From the NCBI GenBank assembly GCA_017528205.1, contig JAFXPE010000033.1, positions 44,026 through 108,025 on the forward strand: a stretch of 64,000 bases of DNA. The letters run 5' to 3'. The notes beneath the pieces were generated by a model. The model had not been told where the DNA came from. It was given only the letters and a program-made list of their open reading frames with translations, and ran no database searches. This DNA comes from Alphaproteobacteria bacterium (GTDB taxonomy: Bacteria > Pseudomonadota > Alphaproteobacteria > RF32 > CAG-239). Position 1 is the first letter of the stretch, and every line of letters begins with the position of its first letter. This document shows, piece after piece, positions 8,446 to 18,283 of this stretch. Both the position numbers and the translations under genes were made by a program.

Positions 8446-9282
8446 TTATTCATATACTCTACCGTTTAAAATTACTTTGGTAGTATATAAAATAAAGCAC
8501 ATGCCGGGCTCATAGCCACTGACCACCTGATTTTTGTGTTTTTGATTTTTGCGGGTTCCGGTATTCAGCCGCATAGCCGGCACATCAACCAATATTCCCT
8601 CCAAATGCACCACATCTCCGGCAACCAACATACTGAGAGCTTTATTGATTCTTTCGTTGGCCGGAATCGGATGATAATTGTTCAAATCAGCACCATTCAT
8701 ATATCGTTGGCAATTTTTATATTTTTCTTGGCTTTTTTGATATTCTTTTTCGCTCAGCATTTTCGGCATAAACGATTTGGAATATTCCACACCTTTACAC
8801 AGCATTGTGCCCATACGTTCTTCATGTTCAAATTCAAACAGCTTAAACACCTGCGGGTCGGCCAATTTACCGATAACCAAAAACAAATCCCGCGGCACCA
8901 GATTTATATAATTTCCTTGAAACTGACCGCGAAAAATGCGATTGCGCAAAGTCGAATAATCATCTATAATCCCTACCCGTCCGGTCACCTTATATTTTGT
9001 GCGCGGCTGCAATACATAAACTTGTCCGCCGCGGGTATATTTAAACGGTGCCGCCGTAATATCCTCAAACTCGTCGGCAACGGAGATTTGCAACGGCTCG
9101 GCTGTCGGTTTGCCAAACATAAAAGGATAAACCATGCGGCGCAGATATTGCGGAAATAACAAATACAAAATCAGCAGGCAAACCCCTATTTTCAGCAACC
9201 AGCTCTTATATTTTGAACGTTGCTTCTTTTCGAGTATTCTGATTTTGCTCTCATCAAGCTGTTTTTGCCAAATTTCGTTCAT
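8446..9282 (-). CDS. Unknown single-pass membrane protein
   Basis: A 278-residue protein of no family I recognise. A basic, charged N-terminus (MNEIWQKQLDESKIRILEKKQRSKYK) is followed by one hydrophobic helix at about residues 29-46, so the rest is probably periplasmic. That part is mixed alpha/beta with three Cys. It is the last gene of a three-gene group behind the DUF2130 gene. Its first nine codons recur almost exactly at 9544-9570, just after the DUF2130 stop, which shows a local duplication of this gene's start. Confidence 0.6.
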   Translation of the reverse strand: MNEIWQKQLDESKIRILEKKQRSKYKSWLLKIGVCLLILYLLFPQYLRRMVYPFMFGKPTAEPLQISVADEFEDITAAPFKYTRGGQVYVLQPRTKYKVTGRVGIIDDYSTLRNRIFRGQFQGNYINLVPRDLFLVIGKLADPQVFKLFEFEHEERMGTMLCKGVEYSKSFMPKMLSEKEYQKSQEKYKNCQRYMNGADLNNYHPIPANERINKALSMLVAGDVVHLEGILVDVPAMRLNTGTRKNQKHKNQVVSGYEPGMCFILYTTKVILNGRVYE

Positions 9283-9314
9283 GTTTCATCCATTTGTTGT
9301 GTGGTTCAAATAAA

Positions 9315-9521
9315 TTATTCTTCTTTATCTCGCGGATATTTTTTCAATATGGCCATCAAACAAGCGCCCAAAAACAAGGCAAAGCCGCAATATGCCAAAA
9401 TAACCGGTCTCATTTCTTCTTTAGTTTCCGCGTTGAATAAAAAATAAGCAACAATTAACAGGGCAATACTGTCAAGTGTCATAATGGCGACAATCCAAAA
9501 CTTTCTGACATCTTTTTTCAT
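9315..9521 (-). CDS. Small two-helix membrane protein
   Basis: A 68-residue protein with two hydrophobic segments (about residues 8-28 and 38-58) joined by a short acidic loop, and a charged tail (KKYPRDKEE). Start ATG is preceded by AAAAGGAAAAAAC. It lies between the DUF2130 gene and the 278-residue membrane protein on the same strand and overlaps a decayed copy of the latter's start in another frame. Function unknown. Confidence 0.55.
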   Translation of the reverse strand: MKKDVRKFWIVAIMTLDSIALLIVAYFLFNAETKEEMRPVILAYCGFALFLGACLMAILKKYPRDKEE

Positions 9522-9570
9522 GTTTTTTCCTTTTGCTTTCGTTGAGTTGTTTCTGCCAAATTTCGTTCAT
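9472..9570 (-). pseudogene. Duplicated start of the 278-residue membrane-protein gene
   Basis: Two bases after the DUF2130 stop, an ATG at 9570 opens a 32-codon frame beginning MNEIWQKQLNESKRKK, nearly the same as the start of the gene at 9282 (MNEIWQKQLDESK). Sixteen bases around the start codon are identical. The frame then diverges and ends in TGA at 9472. It looks like the remnant of a segmental duplication that left the small membrane-protein gene in between, although translation of the short peptide cannot be excluded. Confidence 0.5.
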
Positions 9571-9572
9571 AT

Positions 9573-10874
9573 TTACCATTCTGACTTATCATTCAGTTCT
9601 GCAAATTTTTGTTTCATCGTCGGATTGTTACGCGTCAAACGTTTTACCGTCAACTCTTGTGCCTTATTATTTGCCAATCGCAAATTATTATCCGATGAAA
9701 GCAGAGCCTCTTTGGTTTTTTGTAAATGGTCGATAGTTTTATCGATTTCCTCAATCGCCTTCTTAAACTTATCACTTGCCAGTTGATAGTTGCGATCGAA
9801 TTTATCTTTGAAATCATTAAGACTTTCCTCAAAATTCGTAATATCCAGATTCTGATTGCGCAATTCCAATGCCTGTCTGCGATATTGTGCTGAATTAAGT
9901 GAAGCGTTGCGCAACAGCGTAATCAGCGGAATAAAAAATTGCGGCCTGATGACATACATTTTAGGATAGCGATATGAAACATCAACTATGCCGGCGTTAT
10001 AAAAATCGCTGTCACTTTCCAACAGCGATACCAGCACCGCATATTCACAGCCCTTTTCGGTGCGGTCCTTATCGAGTTCTTTGAAAAAATCCTCATTTTT
10101 ATGCTTGGTGGCGGTGGTATCCATTTCGTTTTTCATCTCAAACATAATAGATAAAAACTCCACTCCGTCCTCGGTTTTATCTCTAAAAATGTAATCGCCC
10201 TTGCTTCCGGTGCGGGCATCATTGTCTTTTTCAAAATAAGCATACGGAAAAGCCGTCATCCGCAAGCGGTTAAACTCGGTTTCACAATGCTGTTCCAAAG
10301 TTTCGCCCACCATTTTGGTAGACATTTTGGTTTTCAAATCTTTATAAAACTCAATTGCGGCATCTTTAGCCTTAAGCTGCGCATTAAAGCTTTCTTTCAA
10401 ATTCTGTTCTTTGAGCAAACTGTCTTTTTCGGCTTCTTTGAGCTTGCTTTGCAATTCCATAATTGCCTGCTCTTTTTGAGACAATGCGTCTTTTTGCGCG
10501 TCAACCGCGGCAATTAAGGCAATTTGCTTATCTTTATCAAAGGCGGAAATTTGCGCTTTTAATTGTTCTATCTGCTGAATATATTGCGCCGCCGTCTGCG
10601 CCTGTTCCAACTCTTTATCTTTGCCTAGTGCCTGCAATTTGTTTTTCAGCTGTTCGTTTTCTTGTTTCAAATCATATACCGATTTTTCTTTTTCGGCCTG
10701 AGCCTGCACCGAAGCAAGTTTCAAAGCCTCGTCTTTTTCGCGCTGCAGCTGAGCGGCGCGCTCGTGTAATTCTTTATGAAACTGTTCATCGCGAACTTGT
10801 GCCAACAAAGCCGCATAGCCGGACTCATCAACCGTAAAAACTTCGCCGCATTTCGGACATTTTATTTCGTGCAT
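9573..10874 (-). CDS. DUF2130 family protein, coiled coil plus nuclease-like domain
   Basis: A 433-residue cytoplasmic protein. It opens with a zinc-ribbon-like CPKCGEVF, followed by a long coiled coil rich in Q, K and E (about residues 25-190). The C-terminal half is the DUF2130 domain; GSKGDYIF followed by the strand ending FEMKNE resembles the D...ExK core of PD-(D/E)XK nucleases. The build recalls RmuC-like proteins. The start at 10874 (MHEIKCPKC) has GGAAGG at good distance; the 15-codon extension to 10919 does not. It is first in a group with two membrane-protein genes. No activity is established for the family. Confidence 0.78.
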   Translation of the reverse strand: MHEIKCPKCGEVFTVDESGYAALLAQVRDEQFHKELHERAAQLQREKDEALKLASVQAQAEKEKSVYDLKQENEQLKNKLQALGKDKELEQAQTAAQYIQQIEQLKAQISAFDKDKQIALIAAVDAQKDALSQKEQAIMELQSKLKEAEKDSLLKEQNLKESFNAQLKAKDAAIEFYKDLKTKMSTKMVGETLEQHCETEFNRLRMTAFPYAYFEKDNDARTGSKGDYIFRDKTEDGVEFLSIMFEMKNEMDTTATKHKNEDFFKELDKDRTEKGCEYAVLVSLLESDSDFYNAGIVDVSYRYPKMYVIRPQFFIPLITLLRNASLNSAQYRRQALELRNQNLDITNFEESLNDFKDKFDRNYQLASDKFKKAIEEIDKTIDHLQKTKEALLSSDNNLRLANNKAQELTVKRLTRNNPTMKQKFAELNDKSEW

Positions 10875-10983
10875 TTTGCCTTCCTTTTTTGCCGTTGTAT
10901 TGACCAGATTGTAACACAAAATTTGCCCGACTCAACCACATTATTGACTTATGCAAAAATATCTTGTGAACTTTAAAAAAGAA

Positions 10984-11015
10984 GAAACTCATCGGCAAAC
11001 TAGCCGGTGAGTTTC
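10984..11015 (-). terminator. Strong terminator behind the amidotransferase-like gene
   Basis: GAAACTC-A/T-CGGC pairs over 13 bp (one G-U) around a 6-nt loop, with A- and T-runs on both sides, so it can work in both directions. It closes the gene ending at 11068. Confidence 0.85.
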
Positions 11016-11067
11016 TTTTTTTAGGCAAGGAAAATAATACTCTGTTTATCTCCTCACCCTTAAGTTG

Positions 11068-11958
11068 TTACATCTGAGCCTTGATTTCGTTAGCTAGCCA
11101 GCGGAAGATTTCCATCATCTGCTCGTTACCGTCGGCAACCATGTCCTCGGGATGCCATTGCACGCAGAGGATGTGGTCTTCCTCGGAACCCCAAGCTTCG
11201 GGAACTCCGTCGTTGGCCTCAGCGTAGAAATCAAGCGGCAAATTCACCTTTTCAACAGAGGTACGGCGCTTCTGTGCCCACAGCTCCTTCTGTATCTTCA
11301 GGGGAGCAGCCATCTCCTTGTGGCGAGAGTTGATGAACATCTGATTGTTCGACTTCAGAATCTTCGCTAACGGGGTGTCGGGAAACACGTTCAGACGATG
11401 TGCCTCAGCCTTGGTGTTCTTGTGCTTGAGCGGAGTTTCCAGATAGCTCTGATTGCGATAGAGCTTCAGGCCGAAACAACCGGCAATCATCTGCGCTCCG
11501 GCACAAATTCCCAAAATCGGGATATTCATGTCAAGCGCCAGCTGAATGCAATCGTAATACGCCTTCGAGCGAGCACTCGGAAAACGCGTCTTCTTGGTCT
11601 TGGCGTCGGTGTAATACACCTCGGGTGACGCAAAAGCTCCACCGGGCAAACACAATCCCTGACAACCATTAAGCTGTGCCTTGCAATGCGGATAAGTCAG
11701 GAAACGTAGGTTGTACCCCAACTTGGCTAACGCCAGAACATAGTTCTTTCCGGCAGAATAGCAGTCCCGATCACGCCCTAGCAAAAAGCCGATAACCGGA
11801 GCATCTGCACTCGGAATCGGGCAACCAAGCAACTCGTAACCTTGTTCATTCAACCCGAGCATCGGAATTTCATATTCCTGCTCAATTGCATAGATGTACG
11901 CATCTTCAATGCAAAACGCCTTAAATTCAGGCTCATAAGATAAATAATACTTCTCCAT
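11068..11958 (-). CDS. Class I glutamine amidotransferase-like protein (peptidase C26 type)
   Basis: A 296-residue protein with a glutamine-amidotransferase fold. The nucleophile elbow is GICAGAQ (Cys near residue 149) and the His-Glu pair lies in QWHPED near residue 270. LCLPGGAFASPE corresponds to the oxyanion region of gamma-glutamyl hydrolases such as PuuD. About 70 N-terminal residues are extra. Substrate unknown. It is monocistronic, with a TTGACA box at 12022-12027 and a strong terminator. G+C and codon use (CTC, GAG, CTG, TCG) differ from both neighbours, which suggests recent acquisition. Confidence 0.75.
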   Translation of the reverse strand: MEKYYLSYEPEFKAFCIEDAYIYAIEQEYEIPMLGLNEQGYELLGCPIPSADAPVIGFLLGRDRDCYSAGKNYVLALAKLGYNLRFLTYPHCKAQLNGCQGLCLPGGAFASPEVYYTDAKTKKTRFPSARSKAYYDCIQLALDMNIPILGICAGAQMIAGCFGLKLYRNQSYLETPLKHKNTKAEAHRLNVFPDTPLAKILKSNNQMFINSRHKEMAAPLKIQKELWAQKRRTSVEKVNLPLDFYAEANDGVPEAWGSEEDHILCVQWHPEDMVADGNEQMMEIFRWLANEIKAQM

Positions 11959-12073
11959 ACACGATAATTTGAGTTTCTAAAAATACTGTTTTATAAAAGG
12001 TTTAACATACTGCGTCTATTTTGTCAATATCATTTATCGACAAGACACAAAAAGTATGATGATTGAAAATTTT

Positions 12074-13906
12074 TTAGCGGCGTTCAAAAAGTTTTTCTAT
12101 ATCGGCTAGTTTGATTTTAACATAAGTCGGCCGGCCGTGATTGCATTGTCCGGAATGTTCGGTACGCTCCATATCGCGCAACAAACGATTCATTTCTTCA
12201 ATATTCAGCGCCCTGCCCGCCCGTACCGAGCCGTGGCAGGCAATGGTGGCGCAAATATGATGGATTTTATCATTTAAGGCATAGGCACTGCCCCACTCGG
12301 AAATTTCCGCCGCCAAATCTTTAATCAGTTTTTTAACTTCGATATTACCCAAAAGTGCCGGAATTTCTCGCACCAAAACCGCTTGCGGCCCGAATTCTTC
12401 CACGCTCAAGCCCAAATCGGCCAAGGTGGAAGCGTATTCCAATATATTTTCTTTTTCCAACAGGCTTAAGTCCACAACTTCCGGAATCAGCAACATTTGC
12501 GATGCCATCCGCTCGTGTTTTTCCATACTTTGCAACATTCGCTCCATGGTTATCCGTTCATGCGCCGCGTGCTGGTCGATAATAACTATGCTATCCTCGG
12601 TTTGCGAAATAATGTAAGTGTTATGAAACTGGGCTTTTGCCAACCCCAATTCCCCTACCTGTTCCAAGGTTTCCGCCGCCGGAGCTTCTGCCACTCGCAC
12701 CGAATATTGACTTTCCAACGTCGGCAAAGAAATCGGCGGTGTATTGCGTCCGTGCTTAGAAAGCGGCATCTGTAACCGAGAAAATTCTTTATGATTTTCT
12801 CTAACCGACTGCTCCGCCCCCAACGATACCGAGTTTAGTCTTGCGGTTTCAGCCATAATCTGTTGTGCCAGCAAATGTTCCAAACCGTCGGTTTCGGCGC
12901 TGTGCCGTCCGCCTACACTTAAGGCGTTGCGAATTGCCCCCACCAACAACCCGCGCACCGAATTGTTGTCAAAAAAGCGCACCTCGGCCTTGGTCGGATG
13001 CACGTTTACATCAACATAGCGCGGATTTACATGGATATAAATCACACAAGCCGGATAACGTCCCGCCATAATCAAATCCTGATACGCACCTTTGATTGCG
13101 CCCAATATCAGCTTATCGCGCACCGGACGATTATTCACAAACAAAAACTCCGACAGCGAGTTGGCTTTATTGTAAGTCGGAACGCTCACAAAACCGCTGA
13201 TGTCGCAAAACTCGTTCTGGGCGGTTATTGGCACCGAATTTTCCTTGAATTCCGCGCCCAAAACATCGGCAATTCTTTGCCGTCTTGCCTCGACAACATC
13301 GCCGTCACAAGCATTTAAGGCCAGTTTTTTCTTGCCGTCGCTGAACAAATAAAAAGAAATATGCGGGTTGGCCAAAGCTATGCGCTGCAACATATCGACA
13401 CATTGCGCTGTCTCAGAAGCATCCGCTTTCAAAAACTTCAGCCGCGCCGGCGTGGTATAAAATAAGTCGCGCACCTCAATTCGGGTTCCGCCGCTGATGG
13501 CTGCCGGCTCAACCGCATTTTTAACGCCGCCCTCAACACTTATTTTCCACCCCTCGGAACTTCCTTTTTCCCGCGAGGCAATACTTAAGCGCGAAACCGA
13601 GCCGATAGACGGTAATGCTTCACCTCTGAATCCTAAAAAATTGATTTGAAACAAATCGTTATCCGGCAATTTTGAAGTTGCATGACGTTCTACGGCCAAC
13701 GCTAATTCTTCCGGCGACATACCGCAACCGTCATCGGTAACGGTCAAAACATTTTTTCCGCCGCCGGTCAGGGTAACTTCTATTTTTTGAGCTCCGGCAT
13801 CAATCGCGTTTTCCACCAATTCTTTCAAAGCAGACGCCGGACGTTCAATAACCTCACCGGCGGCAATTTGGTTGATAAGATTTGAAGGCAAAACTCGAAT
13901 ATTCAT
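12074..13906 (-). CDS. mutL: DNA mismatch repair protein MutL
   Basis: MutL couples MutS mismatch recognition to strand incision. The N-terminal GHKL ATPase is intact: ELVENAIDAGA, DDGCGM, RHATSK and GFRGEALPSI. The C-terminal domain (about residues 430-610) carries the endonuclease motif DQHAAHERITME, with ACHGSVRAG and CNHGRPT, so this is a nicking-type MutL as expected where MutH is absent. At 610 residues it is full length. It lies 12 nt after pgi at the end of the lspA-to-mutL run. Confidence 0.96.
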   Translation of the reverse strand: MNIRVLPSNLINQIAAGEVIERPASALKELVENAIDAGAQKIEVTLTGGGKNVLTVTDDGCGMSPEELALAVERHATSKLPDNDLFQINFLGFRGEALPSIGSVSRLSIASREKGSSEGWKISVEGGVKNAVEPAAISGGTRIEVRDLFYTTPARLKFLKADASETAQCVDMLQRIALANPHISFYLFSDGKKKLALNACDGDVVEARRQRIADVLGAEFKENSVPITAQNEFCDISGFVSVPTYNKANSLSEFLFVNNRPVRDKLILGAIKGAYQDLIMAGRYPACVIYIHVNPRYVDVNVHPTKAEVRFFDNNSVRGLLVGAIRNALSVGGRHSAETDGLEHLLAQQIMAETARLNSVSLGAEQSVRENHKEFSRLQMPLSKHGRNTPPISLPTLESQYSVRVAEAPAAETLEQVGELGLAKAQFHNTYIISQTEDSIVIIDQHAAHERITMERMLQSMEKHERMASQMLLIPEVVDLSLLEKENILEYASTLADLGLSVEEFGPQAVLVREIPALLGNIEVKKLIKDLAAEISEWGSAYALNDKIHHICATIACHGSVRAGRALNIEEMNRLLRDMERTEHSGQCNHGRPTYVKIKLADIEKLFERR

Positions 13907-13918
13907 TTATAACACCTT

Positions 13919-15559
13919 TTATTTGCGTATTTTATTTATATACGAAATTAAGTTTGATGTTGAGCTATCATGTTCCACATTGTGCGCTGTTCCCTGCAAT
14001 TCCGGCAAAATCTTTAAGGCCAGTTTTTTGCCAAGCTCAACTCCGAACTGGTCAAACGAATTGATGTTCCAGATAACCCCTTGCGAATAAATCTTGTGCT
14101 CGTACATTGCCACCAACATTCCCAAACCGTACGGATCTATTTTTTTCAATACAATAGTGGTTGACGGCCGATTTCCGCTAAAACTCTTGAATTTTTTCAT
14201 CCGATTGATTTCGGTCTGAGGTTTGCCGGCGGCTTCCAATTCTTCCGCCGTTTCGGCCTCGGTTTTGCCGCGCATCAAAGCCTCGCCCTGTGCCAACACG
14301 TTAGCCAGCAGAATTTGCTGATGTGAACCGATTTCGTTGTGAGAAATAGCCGGCACAATCAAATCTATCGGCACCACTTCTGTTCCCTGATGTAAAAGCT
14401 GGAAAAACGAGTGTTGCACGTTGGTTCCGGCCCCACCAAACAGCACCGGACCGGTTGCATAATCAACGTATTTATTGTCGAGTGTAACCGACTTGCCGTT
14501 ACTTTCCATATCAAGCTGTTGCAAATATGCCGGAAGATATTGCAAATACTGGTCGTACGGCACAACGCAGTGGCGATGTATACCGTAAAAATTGTTATAC
14601 CATATACCGATAAGCGCCAAGATAACCGGAATATTATGCTCTAGCTCGGTTTCGGCAAAGTGTCTGTCCATGGCATAAGCCCCCTCCAGCATCCGCTCAA
14701 AGTTCTTATACCCCACGGCGATGGCTATAATCATACCGATTGCCGACCACATAGAATAACGACCGCCGACAAAATCCCAAAATTCAAACATATTGTCCGG
14801 ATTGATGCCGAATTTTTCCACTTCTTCTTTATTGGTGGATAAGGCAATAAAGTGCTTAGCAACCGCATGCTCGCCCAAAGCATCCACCAACCATTTGCGG
14901 CAAGTACGCGCATTGGTGAGGGTTTCAATGGTGGTAAATGTTTTGGAAGCCACAATAAATAAGGTGGTTTCCGGATCTATTTTGTTCAAAACCTCGGCGC
15001 AACCAGTGCCGTCTATGTTGGAGATAAACCAGCATTTTATGTCTTTGGCCCAATAATAGCGCAAGGCCTCACAAGCCATAAACGGTCCCAAATCCGAGCC
15101 ACCGATGCCGATATTGACGATGTTGGTTAATTTTTTGCCGGTATATCCGGTAAAACGTCCTAAACGCACGGCTTCGGAAAAATCTTTCATCTTTTCTAAG
15201 GTGGCGTTGATTTTCGGCATAACATCGCGACCATCAACATATATCGGGGTATTGCCTCGATTACGCAAAGCTATGTGCAAAACTGCCCGATTTTCCGTAG
15301 CGTTGATTTTTTTGCCGCTGAACATATCATCTATTTTTTCTTTTAAGCCGCGTTCGCGCGCCAATTCAAACAAAGCTTTCAACACATTATCGTCAAAACG
15401 GTTTTTTGAATAATCCACCAACATGGTGTCAAGCTGTTCCGAATAGCGCTCACCGCGCAATTTATCCTGAGCAAACAAATCTTTCATTTCCGTTTTGCGA
15501 AAATGCTTATAGACGCTCTCTAACTGGCGCCATGCCTTTGATTTGTTTTTACCGAACAT
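13919..15559 (-). CDS. pgi: Glucose-6-phosphate isomerase
   Basis: Interconverts glucose-6-phosphate and fructose-6-phosphate. The 546-residue protein matches the long proteobacterial form: VNIGIGGSDLGP near residue 150, SKTFTTIETLTNA, and the C-terminal signature region SFDQFGVELGKKLA. The ATG at 15559 overlaps the TGA of the upstream peptidase gene (TGATG) with AAAGGAG before it; a TTG three bases earlier is less likely. It is translationally coupled to the M16 pair. Confidence 0.96.
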   Translation of the reverse strand: MFGKNKSKAWRQLESVYKHFRKTEMKDLFAQDKLRGERYSEQLDTMLVDYSKNRFDDNVLKALFELARERGLKEKIDDMFSGKKINATENRAVLHIALRNRGNTPIYVDGRDVMPKINATLEKMKDFSEAVRLGRFTGYTGKKLTNIVNIGIGGSDLGPFMACEALRYYWAKDIKCWFISNIDGTGCAEVLNKIDPETTLFIVASKTFTTIETLTNARTCRKWLVDALGEHAVAKHFIALSTNKEEVEKFGINPDNMFEFWDFVGGRYSMWSAIGMIIAIAVGYKNFERMLEGAYAMDRHFAETELEHNIPVILALIGIWYNNFYGIHRHCVVPYDQYLQYLPAYLQQLDMESNGKSVTLDNKYVDYATGPVLFGGAGTNVQHSFFQLLHQGTEVVPIDLIVPAISHNEIGSHQQILLANVLAQGEALMRGKTEAETAEELEAAGKPQTEINRMKKFKSFSGNRPSTTIVLKKIDPYGLGMLVAMYEHKIYSQGVIWNINSFDQFGVELGKKLALKILPELQGTAHNVEHDSSTSNLISYINKIRK

Positions 15560-16950
15560 CAATCTTTCTCCTTTTCACTTGTTTCCTGCACTCCGACATT
15601 CACAAAATCGGGCACATTCTTAAAATACTTACGCGCCGCCGCATTAACCTGTTGCAAGGTTACATCTCGGATATAATCGTTGCGCTTATCCAAAAAATCC
15701 AGTCCCAAATCATATTCTTGCATTGCCAGCAACATATCGGATATGCCGCCGATGGAGGCAAAACGCAGATTATGCGAGGAAATCAGGGCTTGTTTTGCCT
15801 GTTGCAATTCTTGGGCGGTTACGCCTTTATCTGCCATTTTTTGCCACTCGGAGAGCAATAATTCTCTGGCTTTGCCAAAGTTTTCCGCCGTTGCCGAATA
15901 GCCTCCGCCTAATGTCTGTACCGCATCTTTTAAGGATAAAGTTGTATATATTCCATAAGTTAATCCATTTTCTTCACGCACAACTTGAGAAATTCGCGAA
16001 TTTAATCCGGAACCGCCGAAGATATAATTGGCGAGATAAAGCGGATAAAAATCTTCACTTTTTCGGGTTGTTCCCACCGTTACAAAGTGCGTCATCGCCT
16101 GAGCAAAGGTTTGCGGAACATTATGCTGAGCGCCTGAGGTGTGCAACTCCACTTTTTCCAGCGGTTTTGCGTTAAATTCGCTTGCCAGTCCGCCAAACAT
16201 TTGTTTTATCAAATCTTGTGCTTCATCGGCGGTTAAATCACCGGCAATACCGATAATTATATTACTACTGGTGAAATAATCGTGCATAAATTCGCGCAAA
16301 TCCTCGGCTGAAACCGCCTCAACCGTTTCTAAAGTGCCGATATACGGCCTGCCGTACGGATGGTCGCCGAAAATGGTTTCAGCAAAAGCATTTCCCAGCA
16401 CCACGCTGATTTTTTCTTTGCCTCGCTTTATAATATGTTGCAATTGCGCTTTGGTTAAATCCATATATTTGGCCTCGAAACGCGGGCTGTACAACACTTG
16501 CGTAAACAGCTCGACAGCCTTATCTTTATATTCCGACGGCATTTGCAACGAACCGCTGAAATTATCGTCTGAGGCGCTGAAACCGATGTGTATGCCGTAT
16601 TCTTCGCTTATATCCTTGAAAGAAATCGCGTCATATTTTTCGGTTCCGTTCGTCAGCATGTTTTCCAGTATGGCAATTAGTCCCATTTTTTCTTCCGGTT
16701 CATAGGCAGAACCGGCGTTTCTGAACAAAAAGCTGACAGAGATAATCGGGTTTGAATGTTCTTCCAAAAAATAAGCGCTTAAGTTATCAGCCTTAATTTC
16801 CTGAACCTTTGAGGTGAATTTTTTATCTTTCAACACCGAATGTGCCAAAATTGCTTCGCTGTCGATTTTTGCATAATACTTATTCCATGCCCAAACCGCA
16901 AGCAAAATAAGCAAAATCAATATGCTCAGTTTCCAGCCTTTATTCTTCAT
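15559..16950 (-). CDS. M16 family protein without the zinc motif (non-catalytic partner)
   Basis: A 463-residue M16 peptidase homologue. An N-terminal hydrophobic segment (about residues 7-21) anchors or exports it. Where active members have HxxEH this protein reads AILENMLTNGT, so the zinc ligands are missing. It is therefore probably the substrate-binding half of a heterodimer with the gene just upstream, as in mitochondrial processing peptidase and alphaproteobacterial M16 pairs. Other M16 features such as DHPYGRPYIGT remain. Start at 16950 has GGAGGG and overlaps the upstream gene by 11 bp; a 24-codon longer frame has no ribosome site. Confidence 0.85.
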   Translation of the reverse strand: MKNKGWKLSILILLILLAVWAWNKYYAKIDSEAILAHSVLKDKKFTSKVQEIKADNLSAYFLEEHSNPIISVSFLFRNAGSAYEPEEKMGLIAILENMLTNGTEKYDAISFKDISEEYGIHIGFSASDDNFSGSLQMPSEYKDKAVELFTQVLYSPRFEAKYMDLTKAQLQHIIKRGKEKISVVLGNAFAETIFGDHPYGRPYIGTLETVEAVSAEDLREFMHDYFTSSNIIIGIAGDLTADEAQDLIKQMFGGLASEFNAKPLEKVELHTSGAQHNVPQTFAQAMTHFVTVGTTRKSEDFYPLYLANYIFGGSGLNSRISQVVREENGLTYGIYTTLSLKDAVQTLGGGYSATAENFGKARELLLSEWQKMADKGVTAQELQQAKQALISSHNLRFASIGGISDMLLAMQEYDLGLDFLDKRNDYIRDVTLQQVNAAARKYFKNVPDFVNVGVQETSEKEKD

Positions 16951-18283
16951 TTTGCCCTCCGTCTTGTTCGTCTGAAGGCAACAATATTCCCACAACTTTT
17001 GAGGCCTTTTCAACTGCGGCAAAAGCGTTTTTCACGCCCTCAAGCGTTACATTATTGATTCTGTCGGCATAATTTTGCACCTCATCTAAAGAAAATCCCA
17101 GCGAGAGCATATATCCAATCCAATAGGCCGCGGTTTCCGGATTATCATTGGTAAACACCAAATCGGCCAACATTTTGCGTTTAATTTGCTCCAAACGCTC
17201 TGCCGTCAGATTATTCATGCCTTTTTTAAGCGCCGCCTGCAAATCTTCTACGCTTTTTTCCGGAGAAAATTCAACACTTGCATCCGGCGTCATTGATATT
17301 CCGAAGGTGGTATTGGCGCGGCTGATATAGTTATAAGATGCGGAAACGCCCAAGGCCGTCTTGCGTTTCAATACCAATTCGCGATACAGCTCCGAGGTTT
17401 CTCCGTCGCCCAAAAACTCGGCTAAAACCATATAATCATAAATGCTTCCCACCAAATTCTGATGGTCCGGCAAGAGATAAGTTATCGATATTTTCGGCGC
17501 GGTTATTTTCGGCAATTGCATTTTTAATGTTTGTTCAAAATGCTCAGTCTGTACCTCCGGTTGTTCACGTTCCACCGGTCTTTTTTCCAGTTTTCCGTAA
17601 TATTTTTCCGTCAGCTTGCGAGCCGTCGCACTGTCGATATCGCCCGATAAAACCAGTATGGCGTTATTCGGCGCATAATATTTGTGATAAAAATCGAGTG
17701 TTTCATCAAACTTGAGGGCCATTATATCTTCCGGCAGACCGGTAATCGGCTGACCGTAAGGAGATGTGCCCCACAGCATTTGCCGCAAACGTTCACCAAA
17801 CGGCGATGCCGGATTGTTTTCAACCACCTGCTTACGTTCTTGAAACACAATTTTGCGCTCGGCTTCAAAGTCATCTTCGCTGATTTTAAGATTTTGCATT
17901 CTGTCGGCTTCCAAAGCCATCAAAACCTCAAGCCGACTGACATCGGCAAACTGGTGATATGCGGTCACGTTATAACCTGTAAAAGCGTTGGAAACCGCAC
18001 CGTTTTGTTCCATAATTCGGTTAAATTCCTTGCCGCTGACTTTTTTGGTGCCGCGAAACAATATATGCTCTAACAAATGAGCACTTCCGCCACGTCCGCG
18101 AAATTCGTCGACTGCACCAACCTGATACCACAACATTTGCTTTACGAGAGGTGCCTTGTGATTTTCTACCACCACTACTCGCAAGCCGTTATCCAACATA
18201 AATTCGTCGGCCTTGAAAGTTTCGGCATCGGCAGCTTGGCACATTCCGAAAATAAACAGCGCCAAAAGAATAAATTTATTCAT
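16940..18283 (-). CDS. M16 family zinc metallopeptidase (catalytic)
   Basis: A 447-residue periplasmic peptidase. After a signal peptide (cleavage near AADA-ET), the zinc motif HLLEH appears at about residue 70 in GSAHLLEHILFRGT, with the downstream Glu region in ALEADRMQN. The C-terminal half is the second M16 domain. It overlaps the end of the lipoprotein gene (ATG inside AATGAATAA), so the two are coupled. An 11-codon extension to 18316 exists but would spoil the signal peptide. It probably works with the HxxEH-less homologue that follows. Confidence 0.88.
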   Translation of the reverse strand: MNKFILLALFIFGMCQAADAETFKADEFMLDNGLRVVVVENHKAPLVKQMLWYQVGAVDEFRGRGGSAHLLEHILFRGTKKVSGKEFNRIMEQNGAVSNAFTGYNVTAYHQFADVSRLEVLMALEADRMQNLKISEDDFEAERKIVFQERKQVVENNPASPFGERLRQMLWGTSPYGQPITGLPEDIMALKFDETLDFYHKYYAPNNAILVLSGDIDSATARKLTEKYYGKLEKRPVEREQPEVQTEHFEQTLKMQLPKITAPKISITYLLPDHQNLVGSIYDYMVLAEFLGDGETSELYRELVLKRKTALGVSASYNYISRANTTFGISMTPDASVEFSPEKSVEDLQAALKKGMNNLTAERLEQIKRKMLADLVFTNDNPETAAYWIGYMLSLGFSLDEVQNYADRINNVTLEGVKNAFAAVEKASKVVGILLPSDEQDGGQNEE

